Assembly: GCA_028622995.1 (NCBI GenBank)
Contig: JAJQJQ010000010.1
Coordinates: forward strand, 4,216,001 to 4,280,000
Source: Panagrolaimus kolymaensis
Taxonomy: Eukaryota > Nematoda > Chromadorea > Rhabditida > Panagrolaimidae
DNA length: 64,000 nucleotides
Direction: 5' to 3'
Below the pieces are notes generated by a model. That model ran no database searches. It was not told where the DNA came from and saw only the letters and a list, made by a program, of their open reading frames with translations. The position numbers and the translations under genes were made by a program. This document shows positions 12,001 to 22,687 of this stretch, piece after piece; the first letter of the stretch is position 1; each line of letters begins with the position of its first letter.

Positions 12001-15000
12001 GTTGCGCCCGTGGCTCGACGGGTCGCGCTCTAAAAAATGGAGGGTCGCGCACCAAAATCTTTAAAATCTAATGGTAAAAAAAATTCGATGTGGTACTTAT
12101 TAATATTTGGAAATTTTTTTTTTGAGAAAAACAACAGGACATACATACCCTTTGGTCAAAAAGGGGTCGCGCAAAATTTGAAAATTTGGCGCCCTAAGTT
12201 GCCCCAGTATGCTGATGATTTTTAGTGGGCCAAAAATGCCTAATGGATCCAAAAATTTTAAAGGATACAAAAAATTCAAAGGATCTAAATTTAGAGATTG
12301 TAAGGAAATCATTCTGGATTTTTCTATTAAAAATGGTAGGGGAATTTTTTGAGGAACTTTTAAAACATTTTGAAAGTAAAGTAAAGTGCAATGAAACAAT
12401 GATGAGTGCCGGTGGATTCTAAGTATCAGAGAATGCTAAAGTATCTGAATAAAGGATCTAAAGGATCCATAGATGCCAAATGTTTGCAAAATATAAATAC
12501 ACGGCCGGCCGGTAAGCCGGCGCCGTGATAAATGAACATCAAACTTTATTTTATCAGAAAGAAGCGAATGGAAGCTATCAGTGAGGGGTTTTAAATTAGA
12601 GAAATTTTAAGACGAATTTTTCATTCCTTAAATAAGTATTATTAAAAGCAGTAGAGACCTTATTGGTATTTTTATCGCTGGAGTAACGACATTAGCTGCC
12701 GATGGGAGAACTTTAGGTGTATGGGATGAGAATCTTAGATACCAAGACTGAGAAGGATAAAGATTTCTTGCCATACGATTTCAAACTATGATTTTTATAA
12801 AAAAAATTACATAAATTTAATCGAATTATTAATTTTTATAAAAAATTGTGTACAAAAAATAGAGATCGCGGCCCGGAGGGCCGCTACTTGCCTAGTAATT
12901 TTATTAAAAGCAAAAGCATGTTAAATTTTTTTATACCATTATTAAAACTTTAAAATATGCATATGCTTATTGTTTATTAACAAATTGATAACGGTTAAAA
13001 ATAAAAACAAAAACTAAAGCAGTATTTTAAAAAAAGATGATAGAATTTTTTTTCACCTCGAAGAAAAAATTGATAATTTTTTGAAAATAACTTTGTTCAA
13101 TTATTAATAAAAATGGCGAAATAATTCTTTTCTTTTTTATTTAAAGCAATAATATTCAGATTGGAACTCCTGGTGCTCAAGGCCCTCCTGGCGATTCATA
13201 TCCTGGTCCACCTGGTTTACCCGGTCAAATAGGTGAAAGAGGTGATGATGGATTCCCTGGTCTTCCTGGAGAAGCTGGTGAACCTGGCATGCCATATTTA
13301 AATCTTCATGTTGGTTTAAAAGGAGCTGATGGCCGACCAGGTCTTAATGGCTTTAAAGGTGAACGTGGATTGGATGGCGCTCCTGGCCTTCCTGGACGTC
13401 AAGGCGATAATGGCACTCCAGGATTTGAAGGAGCTCCTGGTGAAGGTGGATTCCCTGGCTCTCCTGGGCGTCCTGGACAAAAAGGTGAACAAGGCCTTCC
13501 TGGAGATAATGGATTCCCTGGTACTGATGGAATTCCTGGAGAAATTGGCGTTGACGGACTTCCAGGCCTTCCTGGATTACAAGGACCTCCTGGTGAAAAT
13601 GCCATTGGCTTTCCTGGCATGGCAGGTTTCCCTGGTCCTAAAGGTGAAAGAGGCATGGATGGTGTACCTGGAAATCCTGGATTTGATGGAAGACCTGGTC
13701 GCCCTGGAAATGATGGTTATCCAGGTGAAAGCGGACTTCCTGGACATGATGGCATTGTAGGACTTCCTGGTCCCAAAGGAGAATTTGGTCTTTCTGGAAT
13801 TCCTGGAAAACAAGGACGTCCAGGCGCTCCTGGTTCTGCTGGATTCTCTGGAGCCCCTGGATTAAAAGGAGAATCAGGCTTTGCTGGTCTTCCTGGAAGC
13901 CCTGGTCTCGTAGGAGAACGTGGTGTTGATGGATTGCCTGGAAGAAGAGGCAATGATGGACTTTCTGGTGCTCCTGGCTACAAAGGAGAAGATGGAGATA
14001 TTGGATTCCCTGGTTTGCAAGGACCTCCTGGTGATGCAGGTCGCCCAGGAGTTGATGGTTTGCCTGGAATTGATGGAAAACCAGGTTATGATGGAGCTCC
14101 TGGAAATTTGGGCGCTCCCGGCGAAGATGGTAATACTTTCATAAATGATATTAAAAACTAATTAATCTTTTTTAGGATATCCTGGAACTCCTGGCAAAGA
14201 TGGATTACCTGGTCTTCCAGGTATGAATGGCGATAATGGAGCACCTGGTGCACTTGGCCCTCGTGGTGATGATGGATATCCAGGCTCTGTTGGCTTACCT
14301 GGAGATAATGGCTATCCTGGATCTGATGGTATGCCTGGTTTACCAGGTCAACGTGGAACAGATGGCCTTCCTGGTATGCCTGGTGATGTCGGTCAAAGTA
14401 TTCCTGGTATTCCTGGTGCTAAAGGAGAATCAGGAGAATATGGACTTGATGGACTCGATGGTATGCCTGGTTTACCTGGGCCTCCTGGCATGGTTGGCTT
14501 TCCCGGACCTAAAGGTCAAACTGGTGATGCAGGACTTCCTGGTGTGCCTGGAAGAGGTGGTTTACCTGGATTACCCGGTCTTAAAGGAGATGCTGGAACA
14601 CCAGGTTATCCTGGAGCAGCTGGTTTACCCGGAACTGATGTAAGTGTTAATAAAATTAACAAAAAAAATTTCTTTAAAAGTTAAAGTTGCATTAGCATCA
14701 AATGATTAATATTTAAAAAAGAATAAGAAAATATATTCAACAAATTCTAATTTTAGGGCTTACCTGGTTATCCAGGAGAAAAAGGTTATCCTGGTTTACC
14801 TGGCCATCCAGGATCCTCTGGCCTTAAAGGGGAACGCGGAATGGATGGCATTCCAGGTGGAGCTGGATTTGATGGAGCTCCAGGACTTTCTGGACCTCCT
14901 GGTGATGATGGCCAACCTGGTTTACCCGGAAGACCTGGATCACGTAAGTTAAATCTTTGGAAATAAGAGTCATAATTAAATAATTATAGCAATTCCCGGA

Positions 15001-16649
15001 GAAATTGGCTTGCCTGGACTTCCTGGACGTGAAGGATTACCTGGTTTGCCAGGAATGAAGGGTGAAATTGGTGATAGTGGTTATCCTGGAACTCCTGGTT
15101 TAGTTGGACCACCTGGTGATCATGGCATTCCTGGTGTCCCTGGAGAACAAGGCCTTCGAGGAATCGATGGAAAACGCGGACATAATGGATTACCTGGAAT
15201 ACCTGGTGCTCCTGGACCCAATGGTTTCCCTGGTATTAAAGGAGAAAGAGGCATGGACGGTCTTCCTGGCTATCCTGGTCAAAGTGGCACTGCTGGTTAT
15301 CCAGGACTCAGAGTTTGTTGTTTAATTTTAAAGCAAAATAATTTTTTTGAGTTTAGGGCGAACCTGGTATTCCCGGTCTTCCTGGTTTAAGAGGTGAAGA
15401 TGGATATCCTGGGCAACCTGGTTTAGCTGGGCTTTCTGGTGAACGAGGAAATGATGGCCTTCCAGGATTGTCTGGTCTTCCTGGACGTGATGGTCAACCT
15501 GGTAGACCCGGTGCACCGGGACCAGCTTTACCATTCGTAAACTAAAAGCTTTAAAATATTTTAGTACATTTATATTTTTTGCAGACAAAATCTCCCCAAG
15601 GTCTCAGAGGAGAACCAGGTTATCCTGGTCAAAATGGTTTACCCGGCATGAATGGAATGGATGGTCTTCCTGGCCCTCCTGGCAGCGCTGGTCGTCCTGG
15701 TGCTCTTGGTCCTCTTGGTGATGGTGGATTCTCTGGATCTCCTGGAATTCCCGGTATTCCTGGCACTCCTGGTTTAGAAGGTGTTGCTGGTCGTCCAGGA
15801 CGCCCCGGTTCTCCTGGCTTCCCTGGAACTGCAGGTCCACCAGGTGGATGGGCGCCATCTCGTGGTTTCACATTTACTAAACATTCTCAAACCACTCAAG
15901 TTCCACAATGTCCTCCAGGCTCTTCCCAACTTTGGACTGGCTATTCACTTCTTTATGTTCAAGGAAATGGTCGTGCTGCTGGCCAAGATTTAGGATCTCC
16001 AGGTTCATGCTTGCCTAAATTTAACACCATGCCATTCTTATTTTGTAATGTCAAAGAAACTTGTCATATTAGTAGTCGAAATGATTACTCATTTTGGTTA
16101 TCAACTGGCGTAGGAATGAATAACATGATGACACCCGTAAAAATTTAAATAATAAATAAATGAAAAAATACTTTTTAAATTATTTTTTAGATGACCGGAA
16201 CTGCAATCCAACCTCATATTTCACGTTGTGCAGTTTGTGAAATTCCAACACAAATTATGGCAGTACATTCTCAAGATAGTGATATACCAAATTGTCCCAA
16301 TGGATGGTCACCTTATTACAGTGGCTACAGCTTTGTTATGGTAAGAGAATAATAAAAATTTAAAAGTGCTAAATCAAAAATAAATTTATAGCATACCGCC
16401 GCAGGAGCTGAAGGCACAGGTCAAATGCTTGAATCTCCTGGTAGTTGTTTGGAAGAATTTGCAGCTGTTCCATTTATTGAATGTCATGGTAAAGGCACAT
16501 GCAATTATTATGCAACCAATCATGGGTTCTGGTTAGCCATCGTCGATAAAAATAATCAATTCCGAAAGCCAATGCCACAGACTCTGAAAGCTGGCGGTCT
16601 CAAAGATCGCGTGAGTCGTTGCCAAGTTTGCATTAAAAATCGGCAATAA
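9007..16649 (+). CDS. emb-9: Collagen type IV alpha-1-like chain
   Basis: Basement membrane network collagen. Exons: 9007-9144, 9198-9332, 9388-9495, 9853-10255, 10302-10426, 10477-10723, 10774-11381, 11426-11680, 13160-14129, 14176-14639, 14757-14943, 14990-15312, 15357-15536, 15585-16136, 16191-16340, 16392-16649; frames close exactly to 1700 residues, close to the length I recall for C. elegans EMB-9. Residues 1-29 are a signal peptide, followed by the cysteine cluster [12 protein letters not shown] of the 7S domain. Then come Gly-X-Y repeats with several EMB-9-like interruptions (for example [28 protein letters not shown]). From about residue 1470 there are two tandem C4 modules forming the NC1 domain ([30 protein letters not shown], then [28 protein letters not shown]). 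These match EMB-9 rather than LET-2. It would trimerise with an alpha-2 chain in the ER before secretion. The 1.48 kb eighth intron is inflated by mobile-element remnants. Confidence 0.97.
11969..12211. mobile_element. Non-autonomous hAT-like MITE in the collagen IV intron
   Basis: 243 bp element bounded by terminal inverted repeats: CATACTGGGGCAA at 11969-11981 and its exact complement TTGCCCCAGTATG at 12199-12211. The similarity extends inward to GGGCGC on each side. The flanking 8-bp CTGATGAT at 11961-11968 and 12212-12219 is a perfect target site duplication. Eight-base duplications with short inverted termini are typical of the hAT superfamily. The interior is GC-rich relative to its surroundings, carries the motif GGGTCGCGC three times, and has no transposase. 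It is intronic, so probably harmless. Confidence 0.85.
12500..12527. repeat. GC-rich near-palindrome in the collagen IV intron
   Basis: 28 bp starting CACGGC and ending GCCGTG, with CCGG-rich arms either side of a TAA centre, set in otherwise AT-rich intron sequence. ATAAAT occurs just outside both ends. It would form a stable hairpin and may be part of a foldback or the interior of a larger element. Function unknown. Confidence 0.5.
12868..12895 (+). mobile_element. Possible Helitron 3' terminus
   Basis: GCGGCCC at 12868-12874 pairs with GGGCCGC at 12878-12884 across a three-base loop, a 7-bp all-GC stem. Seven bases later comes CTAG (12892-12895), followed by T. A GC hairpin about 11 bases from a CTRR end next to a T is the classic Helitron 3' end. 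The matching 5' TC end was not located, so the element's extent is unknown. Confidence 0.35.
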
Positions 16650-16801
16650 TAATATTAGCCTGTGATTACTATTATTTTTTTAAAACTTTTTTATTCATCC
16701 TTCAAATTAAATTTATATTATCTCTTTTATTTTCAACTGCCATTATTATTAGTAAATCTCCTCTATCTATCATTGGAACTGCCAACAAAAAAGCATCGCT
16801 A

Positions 16802-16807
16802 AATAAA
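16802..16807 (+). terminator. emb-9 polyadenylation signal
   Basis: AATAAA about 150 bases past the collagen stop codon. A second run of weaker A/T-rich signals follows near 16930. Confidence 0.5.
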
Positions 16808-16809
16808 TA

Positions 16810-17850
16810 TTTCTCTGTTTTATATTTTATTTTTTTAAGTAATAATTCTTTTTGCTGTTGAGTTATAAAAAAACATCCATTTGCACTTTTTTCTTCTGTT
16901 TTTATTTTTCTTTGTAATTTTTATTATAAATAATTAATAAATTTATAAGCATATTTTTTAAACAACAATAGTAATTTGAATTAAAACCTCGACCAATAAA
17001 ATTTTAAAGACTGTTTTTTACTTCTTACACATACTTTTCATTTTACTATGCACGATCTTCGATTTATTTTATTCATCGTAAAGAAATGAAAGTAAGCAAA
17101 ATTTTATTGGCTAATTTAAGGTTGCTACTTAAATTAAATGAAAAATAAAAGAAGATAAGCTCATTTCTTTTTCCTTTTTTATGCTTTTGAGAAAAGTTAG
17201 CCATGTCAATCAAACTCTTTTGAATCACAAGTCTGTGCTAGAATGACGACATGTGCTTTAGCTTTTAACAATCTCATTAATTTTCTTTTCATTTTTAAAA
17301 GCTCTAAAAAACCTTCTTAAATTTTTTTCTTAATCTCTTTGTAATTTAAATACCATTGCTAAAACATTTTTTTCAAAATTATAGCTTTTTTTAATAATCA
17401 AAAATCTTTGGAAGCTGCAAAATCAATAGTTTTGATTAAAGATGTTTGAAGTATTCAAAATTTGTATTAAACATTTAAATCTTTTAGTTAAGTTCTAAAA
17501 ACATTGAAACACCGACGCCTCTCTCTACCAATAAAAAAGCACCATAAAATTTTTTTTTTGTAGTGGCGATGTTTTTAAGATAAATTTTTGGCCACCATTA
17601 GTCGAAAGAAGAAAAGGAAAAAAGAACATCAATCACAAACATTTTCTTTCTCTTTTTCTCATTGAGTGATCTTAGTCTTTAGTCAAAAAAAAATGAAGAC
17701 ATGCACTTTTTTATAGCCGCCATTATCAGTTGTTTGAGTCCATTTTTATTCAATTTAACCTTTTTTTATTGTTTGCTTTTTTTATTCGATTCAAAGCATT
17801 TGAATCAATAGCAAAAAATAACTTTTAGTCCTTAAAAAAATATCTTTTTA
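16810..17850. other. Intergenic, no gene seen
   Basis: Roughly 1 kb of AT-rich sequence between the collagen and aldehyde dehydrogenase genes. It includes the dehydrogenase promoter. An AG acceptor at 17850-17851, 26 bases before the next ATG, may be a trans-splice site. No other structure was noticed. Confidence 0.6.
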
Positions 17851-17877
17851 GTCTTTTGCTTGAATCTTGATCCAATC

Positions 17878-19623
17878 ATGGCTTTTTCTGCACCAACCGA
17901 TCTTGAAGGTGGACTTTATTTTTTTAATGGACAACGTCAAACCGTTGCTGAAACATCTACTTTTCCCGTTTATGAACCTCTTTCGGGTAAGTAAAAAAAA
18001 AAAGCGAAACAAACAATCCAAAATAAAAGCAAAAATTATTTACAGGCAAAGTAGTTGCACAATGTCCAAGTGCTGGTGCATCAACGGTAGATAAAATCGT
18101 TCAAGAAGCATCAAAAGCTCAACCTGCATGGGGAAATACTGTACCACTGGAACGTGGAAAAATTTTGAATAAAGTTGCTGAACTTATTCGTGAAAATCTT
18201 GAAGAAATTGCAAGTTGGGAAGTTAAAACCAATGGCAAACCCATCACTGAAGCTAGAATTGATATTGCTTCCAGCGCTGATACTTTCCAATATTTTGCTG
18301 GTATTGCACCTGCTGTTATGAAAGGTACAAAAGAAGTAAAATTTGTAATTTTGATAAAAAAAATATTTTAGGTGATTATTATGACCTCCCTGGTGAAACT
18401 CATGATCGCTTTGCATACACTCGTCGAGAACCTTTGGGTGTTGTTGGTTGCATTGGTGCATGGAATTTTCCATTCCAAACTTGTGTATGGAAAGTTGCTC
18501 CAGCTCTTGCTGCAGGCAATGCAGTAGTTTATAAACCAAGTCCATTCGCTCCAGCAAGTCCCGTTCTTCTTGGTGAAATCTTAGCTGCAGCTGGTTTGCC
18601 ACCAAATGTTTTCAACGTTCTTCAAGGCGAAGCTGAAACTGGTACTTTCCTTTGCGAACATGACCTCATCCGTAAAATTTCTTTCACTGGATCATACCAA
18701 ACTGGCATGAAGATACAACAACAATCTTCCACCAAAAACATTAAACCCGTAACATTGGAACTTGGAGGCAAATCACCTTTTGTCGTATTTGAAGATGCGG
18801 AAGTTCAAAATGCAGTTGCAGGAGCTATTTTAGCTAACTTCTTGAACCAAGGTAAATGCTCCATTTTTTTGGTTGTCAATAAAAAAAGAATCAAACTTTA
18901 GGCGAGGTTTGTACTAATGCAACTCGAGTCTTCGTCCATCGTAGCATCGTCGACGAATTTACAAAAGAAGTTTTGAGTGAAACAAAAAAGCTTAAAATTG
19001 GTAATCCTTTCGATGATAGTACTAATGTTGGAGCAACTATTAACGAACTTCAATTAAACAAAGTTGTTAGTTTTGTTGAACGAGCAAAAGAAACAGTAAG
19101 CATAAAAAATAATAAGACAGTATAAAGATAAAAGTTTTAGGGAGCTAAAGTTCTTCGCGGTGGTAGTCGAGTCCATCCAGAAGGAGTTGAAGAAGGATTT
19201 TACTTTGATCCTGCAGTTATTTCTGATGTCAATGATGACATGGAAGTTGTGAAAGATGAAATTTTTGGTGCAGTTATGCTTATTTTGCCTTTCGATAATG
19301 ATGAGGAAGTTATCAAACGCGCTAACCAAACAGGTTATGGTTTAGCTGCAGGTCTTTACACCAAGTAAGAAATCATTACTAAAGCTTTACATCGAATTAC
19401 TAATTTAAGAAACATCCGTCGAGCCCATCGAGTAGCAGCACAACTTCAAGCTGGTACCGTTTACATCAACACCTATAATGACACAGAAGTTTACATTCCA
19501 TTCGGTGGTTACAAAAATTCAGGCCATGGAAGAGAAAATTGCATCGAAACACTTCATTCTTACTCACAAATCAAAGCAATCTATGTCAATACCCAAGATA
19601 AACTTGAACACCATTTAGGTTAA
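17878..19623 (+). CDS. alh-9: Aldehyde dehydrogenase, ALDH9A1 type
   Basis: NAD-dependent oxidation of aldehydes; the ALDH9 family acts on 4-trimethylaminobutyraldehyde (carnitine synthesis) and betaine or aminobutyraldehyde. Exons: 17878-17986, 18046-18324, 18372-18851, 18902-19095, 19141-19364, 19410-19623; 499 residues, against 494 for human ALDH9A1. Diagnostic stretches are YTRREPLGVVGCIGAWNFPF, LELGGKSPFVVFEDA with the general-base Glu near residue 259, and GEVCTNATRVFVH with the catalytic Cys near 293. The 34-residue spacing is as in ALDH2. IFGAVM, GLAAGLYTKN and PFGGYKNSGHGREN follow. The usual IFGP proline is Ala here. No targeting peptide is seen, so it is likely cytosolic. It converges on the L9 gene, with 105 bases between stop codons. 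Substrate assignment rests on family similarity. Confidence 0.94.
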
Positions 19624-19663
19624 TCATTTGAAAATATGTTAGAAATTTTGTAGTAAAGTCAAA

Positions 19664-19669
19664 AATAAA
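19664..19669 (+). terminator. alh-9 polyadenylation signal
   Basis: AATAAA 41 bases after the stop codon, inside the 105-base gap to the convergent L9 gene. Confidence 0.55.
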
Positions 19670-19728
19670 AAGATAAGATAAACAACTTTATCCAACGAAG
19701 TAAACAACAAAAACATTACAATAAAAAT

Positions 19729-20406
19729 TTAGTCTTCAGCCACGGTGGTTTTTTCAGAAACATAGATACCATCAAGGAACTTGCGAATATCCTTGTTCTT
19801 GACAGAAGTTGATTGTTGAATACGAGCAGCTGAAAGTTAACAATATTAGCAACAAAGTATGATAGAGAAGATAAACTAACCGTATTGTGAGACAAGTTCC
19901 AAATCATTTCCTTCAACAATAAGTTCATCCTTTTGTTTAGTTGACATGGCAGCAGTTACACCTTCAGGAAGTTGAACACGACGAACGATCTTTTCTCCCA
20001 AGAAGTTACGAATCTATAAAAATAAGAATATAAATAATAAGAAAGTAATGAAATTAAAAAAAATAAAACTTACTTCAACAAGAGTACCTTTGTCTTGAAG
20101 AGCAATGTTGATTGGAAAATGAGCATATACTGAACGCATCTTGTATCGAAATCCCATGGTAACACCTTTAATAAGGTTTTTGATTTGAGAACAGATTGTG
20201 CGAATAGTAGCAAGTTCTTTTGAAACACCAAACCATTTACGAACACGAATAGTTTTAGTTCCTTCACGAATTAAATCCATTGAAGCATGACGAAAATCAC
20301 GTTTCAATACTCCTCGAGGACCTTTAACGGTGAGGACTCTCTTTGAAAGAGTGAAGATGACATTTTCTGGAAACACAACGATGTCACTTGATTCAATTTG
20401 TCTCAT
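19729..20406 (-). CDS. rpl-9: Large ribosomal subunit protein uL6 (L9)
   Basis: Structural protein of the 60S subunit, near the GTPase-associated region. Exons in transcript order: 20406-20074, 20013-19881, 19829-19729; 188 residues (human RPL9 has 192). Clear family sequence: [76 protein letters not shown], and the C-terminal [13 protein letters not shown]. An acceptor (CAG) lies at 20425-20423, only 16 bases before the ATG, consistent with either a leader intron or spliced-leader addition. It faces pescadillo across a 443-base gap. Confidence 0.97.
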
Positions 20407-20849
20407 GATGATCCGATGTTACCTGAAAAAGATAGCAAAGGTTATAAATGTTAAAATATCGATGGAAAAAAAGAAGGAAAAGGCAACGCAAAGCATTAAA
20501 TTGTTTGATAGAAGAAGCACGATAATGATAATAAAAAGATCGACAAAGTAAAAAATAAAATAAGAGGTAAAAAATTATTATAGGCGACATAAAAATTTTA
20601 AAAAATTACAAGTTTTTCGATGGAAAAGTAGCCAAGAAGAGGGACTTTCTTTGAGCCTTGCTGCAACGAAAAAGAGCAAATTGCGTGCGCTATGCAGTAA
20701 CACGCAGCCAAACATTTTCAGGGGCTCGCGCATTTTTCAAAAGATTGAAAGCCTTTCTCCTTTTTTGCTAGCCTTTTTGCAATTTACTTACATTTTTTGA
20801 ACAACTTTTTGCTGTTTTACATTTAGAAATATTTTTTATTTAGATAAAA
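20407..20849. promoter_or_regulatory. Shared divergent promoter region, rpl-9 and pescadillo
   Basis: 443 bases separate the start codons of two oppositely oriented ribosome-biogenesis genes. It contains a GC-richer block near 20660-20735 (TTGCTGCAACGAAAAAGAGC, GCGTGCGC) in an AT-rich setting. Acceptor-like AGs sit 16 bases before the rpl-9 ATG and 6 bases before the pescadillo ATG (20842-20843). No TATA box is assigned. Confidence 0.5.
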
Positions 20850-22605
20850 ATGCGTAAAAAAGTCAAGGTTTGTGATTTTTATATATCTTTTATGATAATT
20901 AATGTTTTCTTTTAGTTTGAAGCTGGAACTGCTACAAGTTATGTTTCTCGTGCTGTTGCTGTGAAGAAACTTCAACTAACGTTGAGAGATTTCCATCGCT
21001 TATGCATTCTCAAAGGTATTTATCCTCGTGATCCTGTTCATAAGAAGAGAGCCAACAAAGGAAGTACTCAAAATAAGGTGTTTTACCATGCTCGTGATAT
21101 TCAATATCTTGCTCATGAACCTCTCATCAACAAATTCAGAGAATACAAGGTAACTTGTTTTTTATATTTACCAATAATAATGCCTTCTTCTTTAGACTTA
21201 CATGAAAAAGCTGGTACGAGCTAAGAATAAGCGTGAACAGAACAAAGCAGCTACTCTACAAGGGAATAAACCCGAATTCAGATTGGATCATTTGGTACGA
21301 GAACGTTATCCTACTTTTGCTTTGGCTCTTCGTGATCTTGATGATGGTTTGAATCTCTTGTTCGCTTTTGCTCTTCTTCCTAAAAGTAAAGCTGTTAAAT
21401 CAACAGTCATTGATGATTGCCGTCGTCTCTCTGCTGAATTTATGCATTATGTTATTCAAGCTCAATGTCTAACCAAAGTATTTGTTTCAATCAAAGGAAC
21501 ATACTTCCAAGCTCAAATCATGGGTGAAAAGATTACTTGGATTATGGGTCATCAACGAAACGTAGGACGTGTTCAAGATGTGGATTTCAAAACTCTTGCT
21601 CACTTTGTTGATTTCTACACAACTGCTCTCTCCTTTGTCAACTTCCGTCTTTACAAAAGTATTGGACTTCTTTATCCACCAAAGCTTGCTCGTACTAAAA
21701 GCGCCACATCAGGTTTGTTACAACTACTTAAAACTTTTTACCATTATTGTTTTTAGAAGATGACGAAGAGTATTTGTATTCGCTTGCCCATGAACTTCAA
21801 GGTTCCGCTGACTCTGCTGAACCTTCAGATGTCTTCAATGAAATTGAGAATGAAGGAGATCTTGCTGATAAAATGAAGGAAATGGTAAAACTAAGAACGT
21901 TATTCAAAGGATGTAAATTTTTCTTGAATCGAGAAGTTCCACATGATACGTTAACAATGATTATTCGAAATTGTGGTGGCTTGGTATCATGGGATGGTTG
22001 TCCTGGTGGAAGATATAATGCAAGTTACGATGGTATTACTCATCATGTTGTGGACCGGCCTTTGAATGATGAATTTACTATGAATCGAGCATATGTTCAA
22101 CCCCAATGGGTTTTGGATTCGTTCAATTATCGTAAGCTATTACCATTCAATAAATATGCTCCTGGTGCTCGACTTCCGCCTCATTTATCACCATTTGTTT
22201 TGGAATCATCTGGTGATTATATTCCACCTGAACGTATGGACATGCTTCGTGAACTTGGTAAAGAAGTAGCTGCTCAAAAAGAAAATGTTCCTGTTAAGAA
22301 ATCCAAAGTTAAAGGTGCTAAACCAGAAAAGAAGGATAAAGTTTTGATCAAAGAAGGCAGAGTTTATAATGAAAACCAACAACAAATGATGAATGCTGCG
22401 GTAAGCAGTTTACTATATCTTTACTTTCTAATCCTTTGCATTTTAGGGTCATAACAATAAGAAGTTGCGTGAAATGATGATTCCTAAACGCTACAAGAAT
22501 GCTTACAAAAAAATGCAATTTGGTATTAAACGAAAAGCCAAAGAAACTCGAACTCTTGAAGAAAAACGCCGCAAACGGAATGCTGAAGTTGCTGTTGAAG
22601 AATGA
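20850..22605 (+). CDS. lpd-7: Pescadillo (PES1), 60S ribosome assembly factor
   Basis: Nucleolar component of the PES1-BOP1-WDR12 (PeBoW) complex needed for 27S pre-rRNA processing and 60S maturation. Exons: 20850-20867, 20916-21149, 21196-21712, 21757-22400, 22447-22605; 523 residues. The N-terminal pescadillo domain is clear ([99 protein letters not shown]). A BRCT domain follows at about residues 304-386 ([48 protein letters not shown]). A Lys/Arg-rich tail ends the protein ([19 protein letters not shown]). The tiny first exon encodes MRKKVK, shorter than in vertebrates. In C. elegans the pescadillo gene is lpd-7. Confidence 0.95.
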
Positions 22606-22639
22606 TTTTGCCTTATATTTTGTTGTTGATTTTACTAGA

Positions 22640-22662
22640 TTTATTGTTTTGTTAAAAATAAA
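22640..22662. terminator. Opposed polyadenylation signals of pescadillo and parkin
   Basis: Plus-strand AATAAA at 22657-22662 is 52 bases after the pescadillo stop. Plus-strand TTTATT at 22640-22645 is a minus-strand AATAAA 43 bases after the parkin stop. Each signal lies on the gene-proximal side of the other, so the two mRNAs should overlap at their 3' ends. Confidence 0.5.
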
Positions 22663-22687
22663 ATTTATACAATATTTTGAGCTATTA

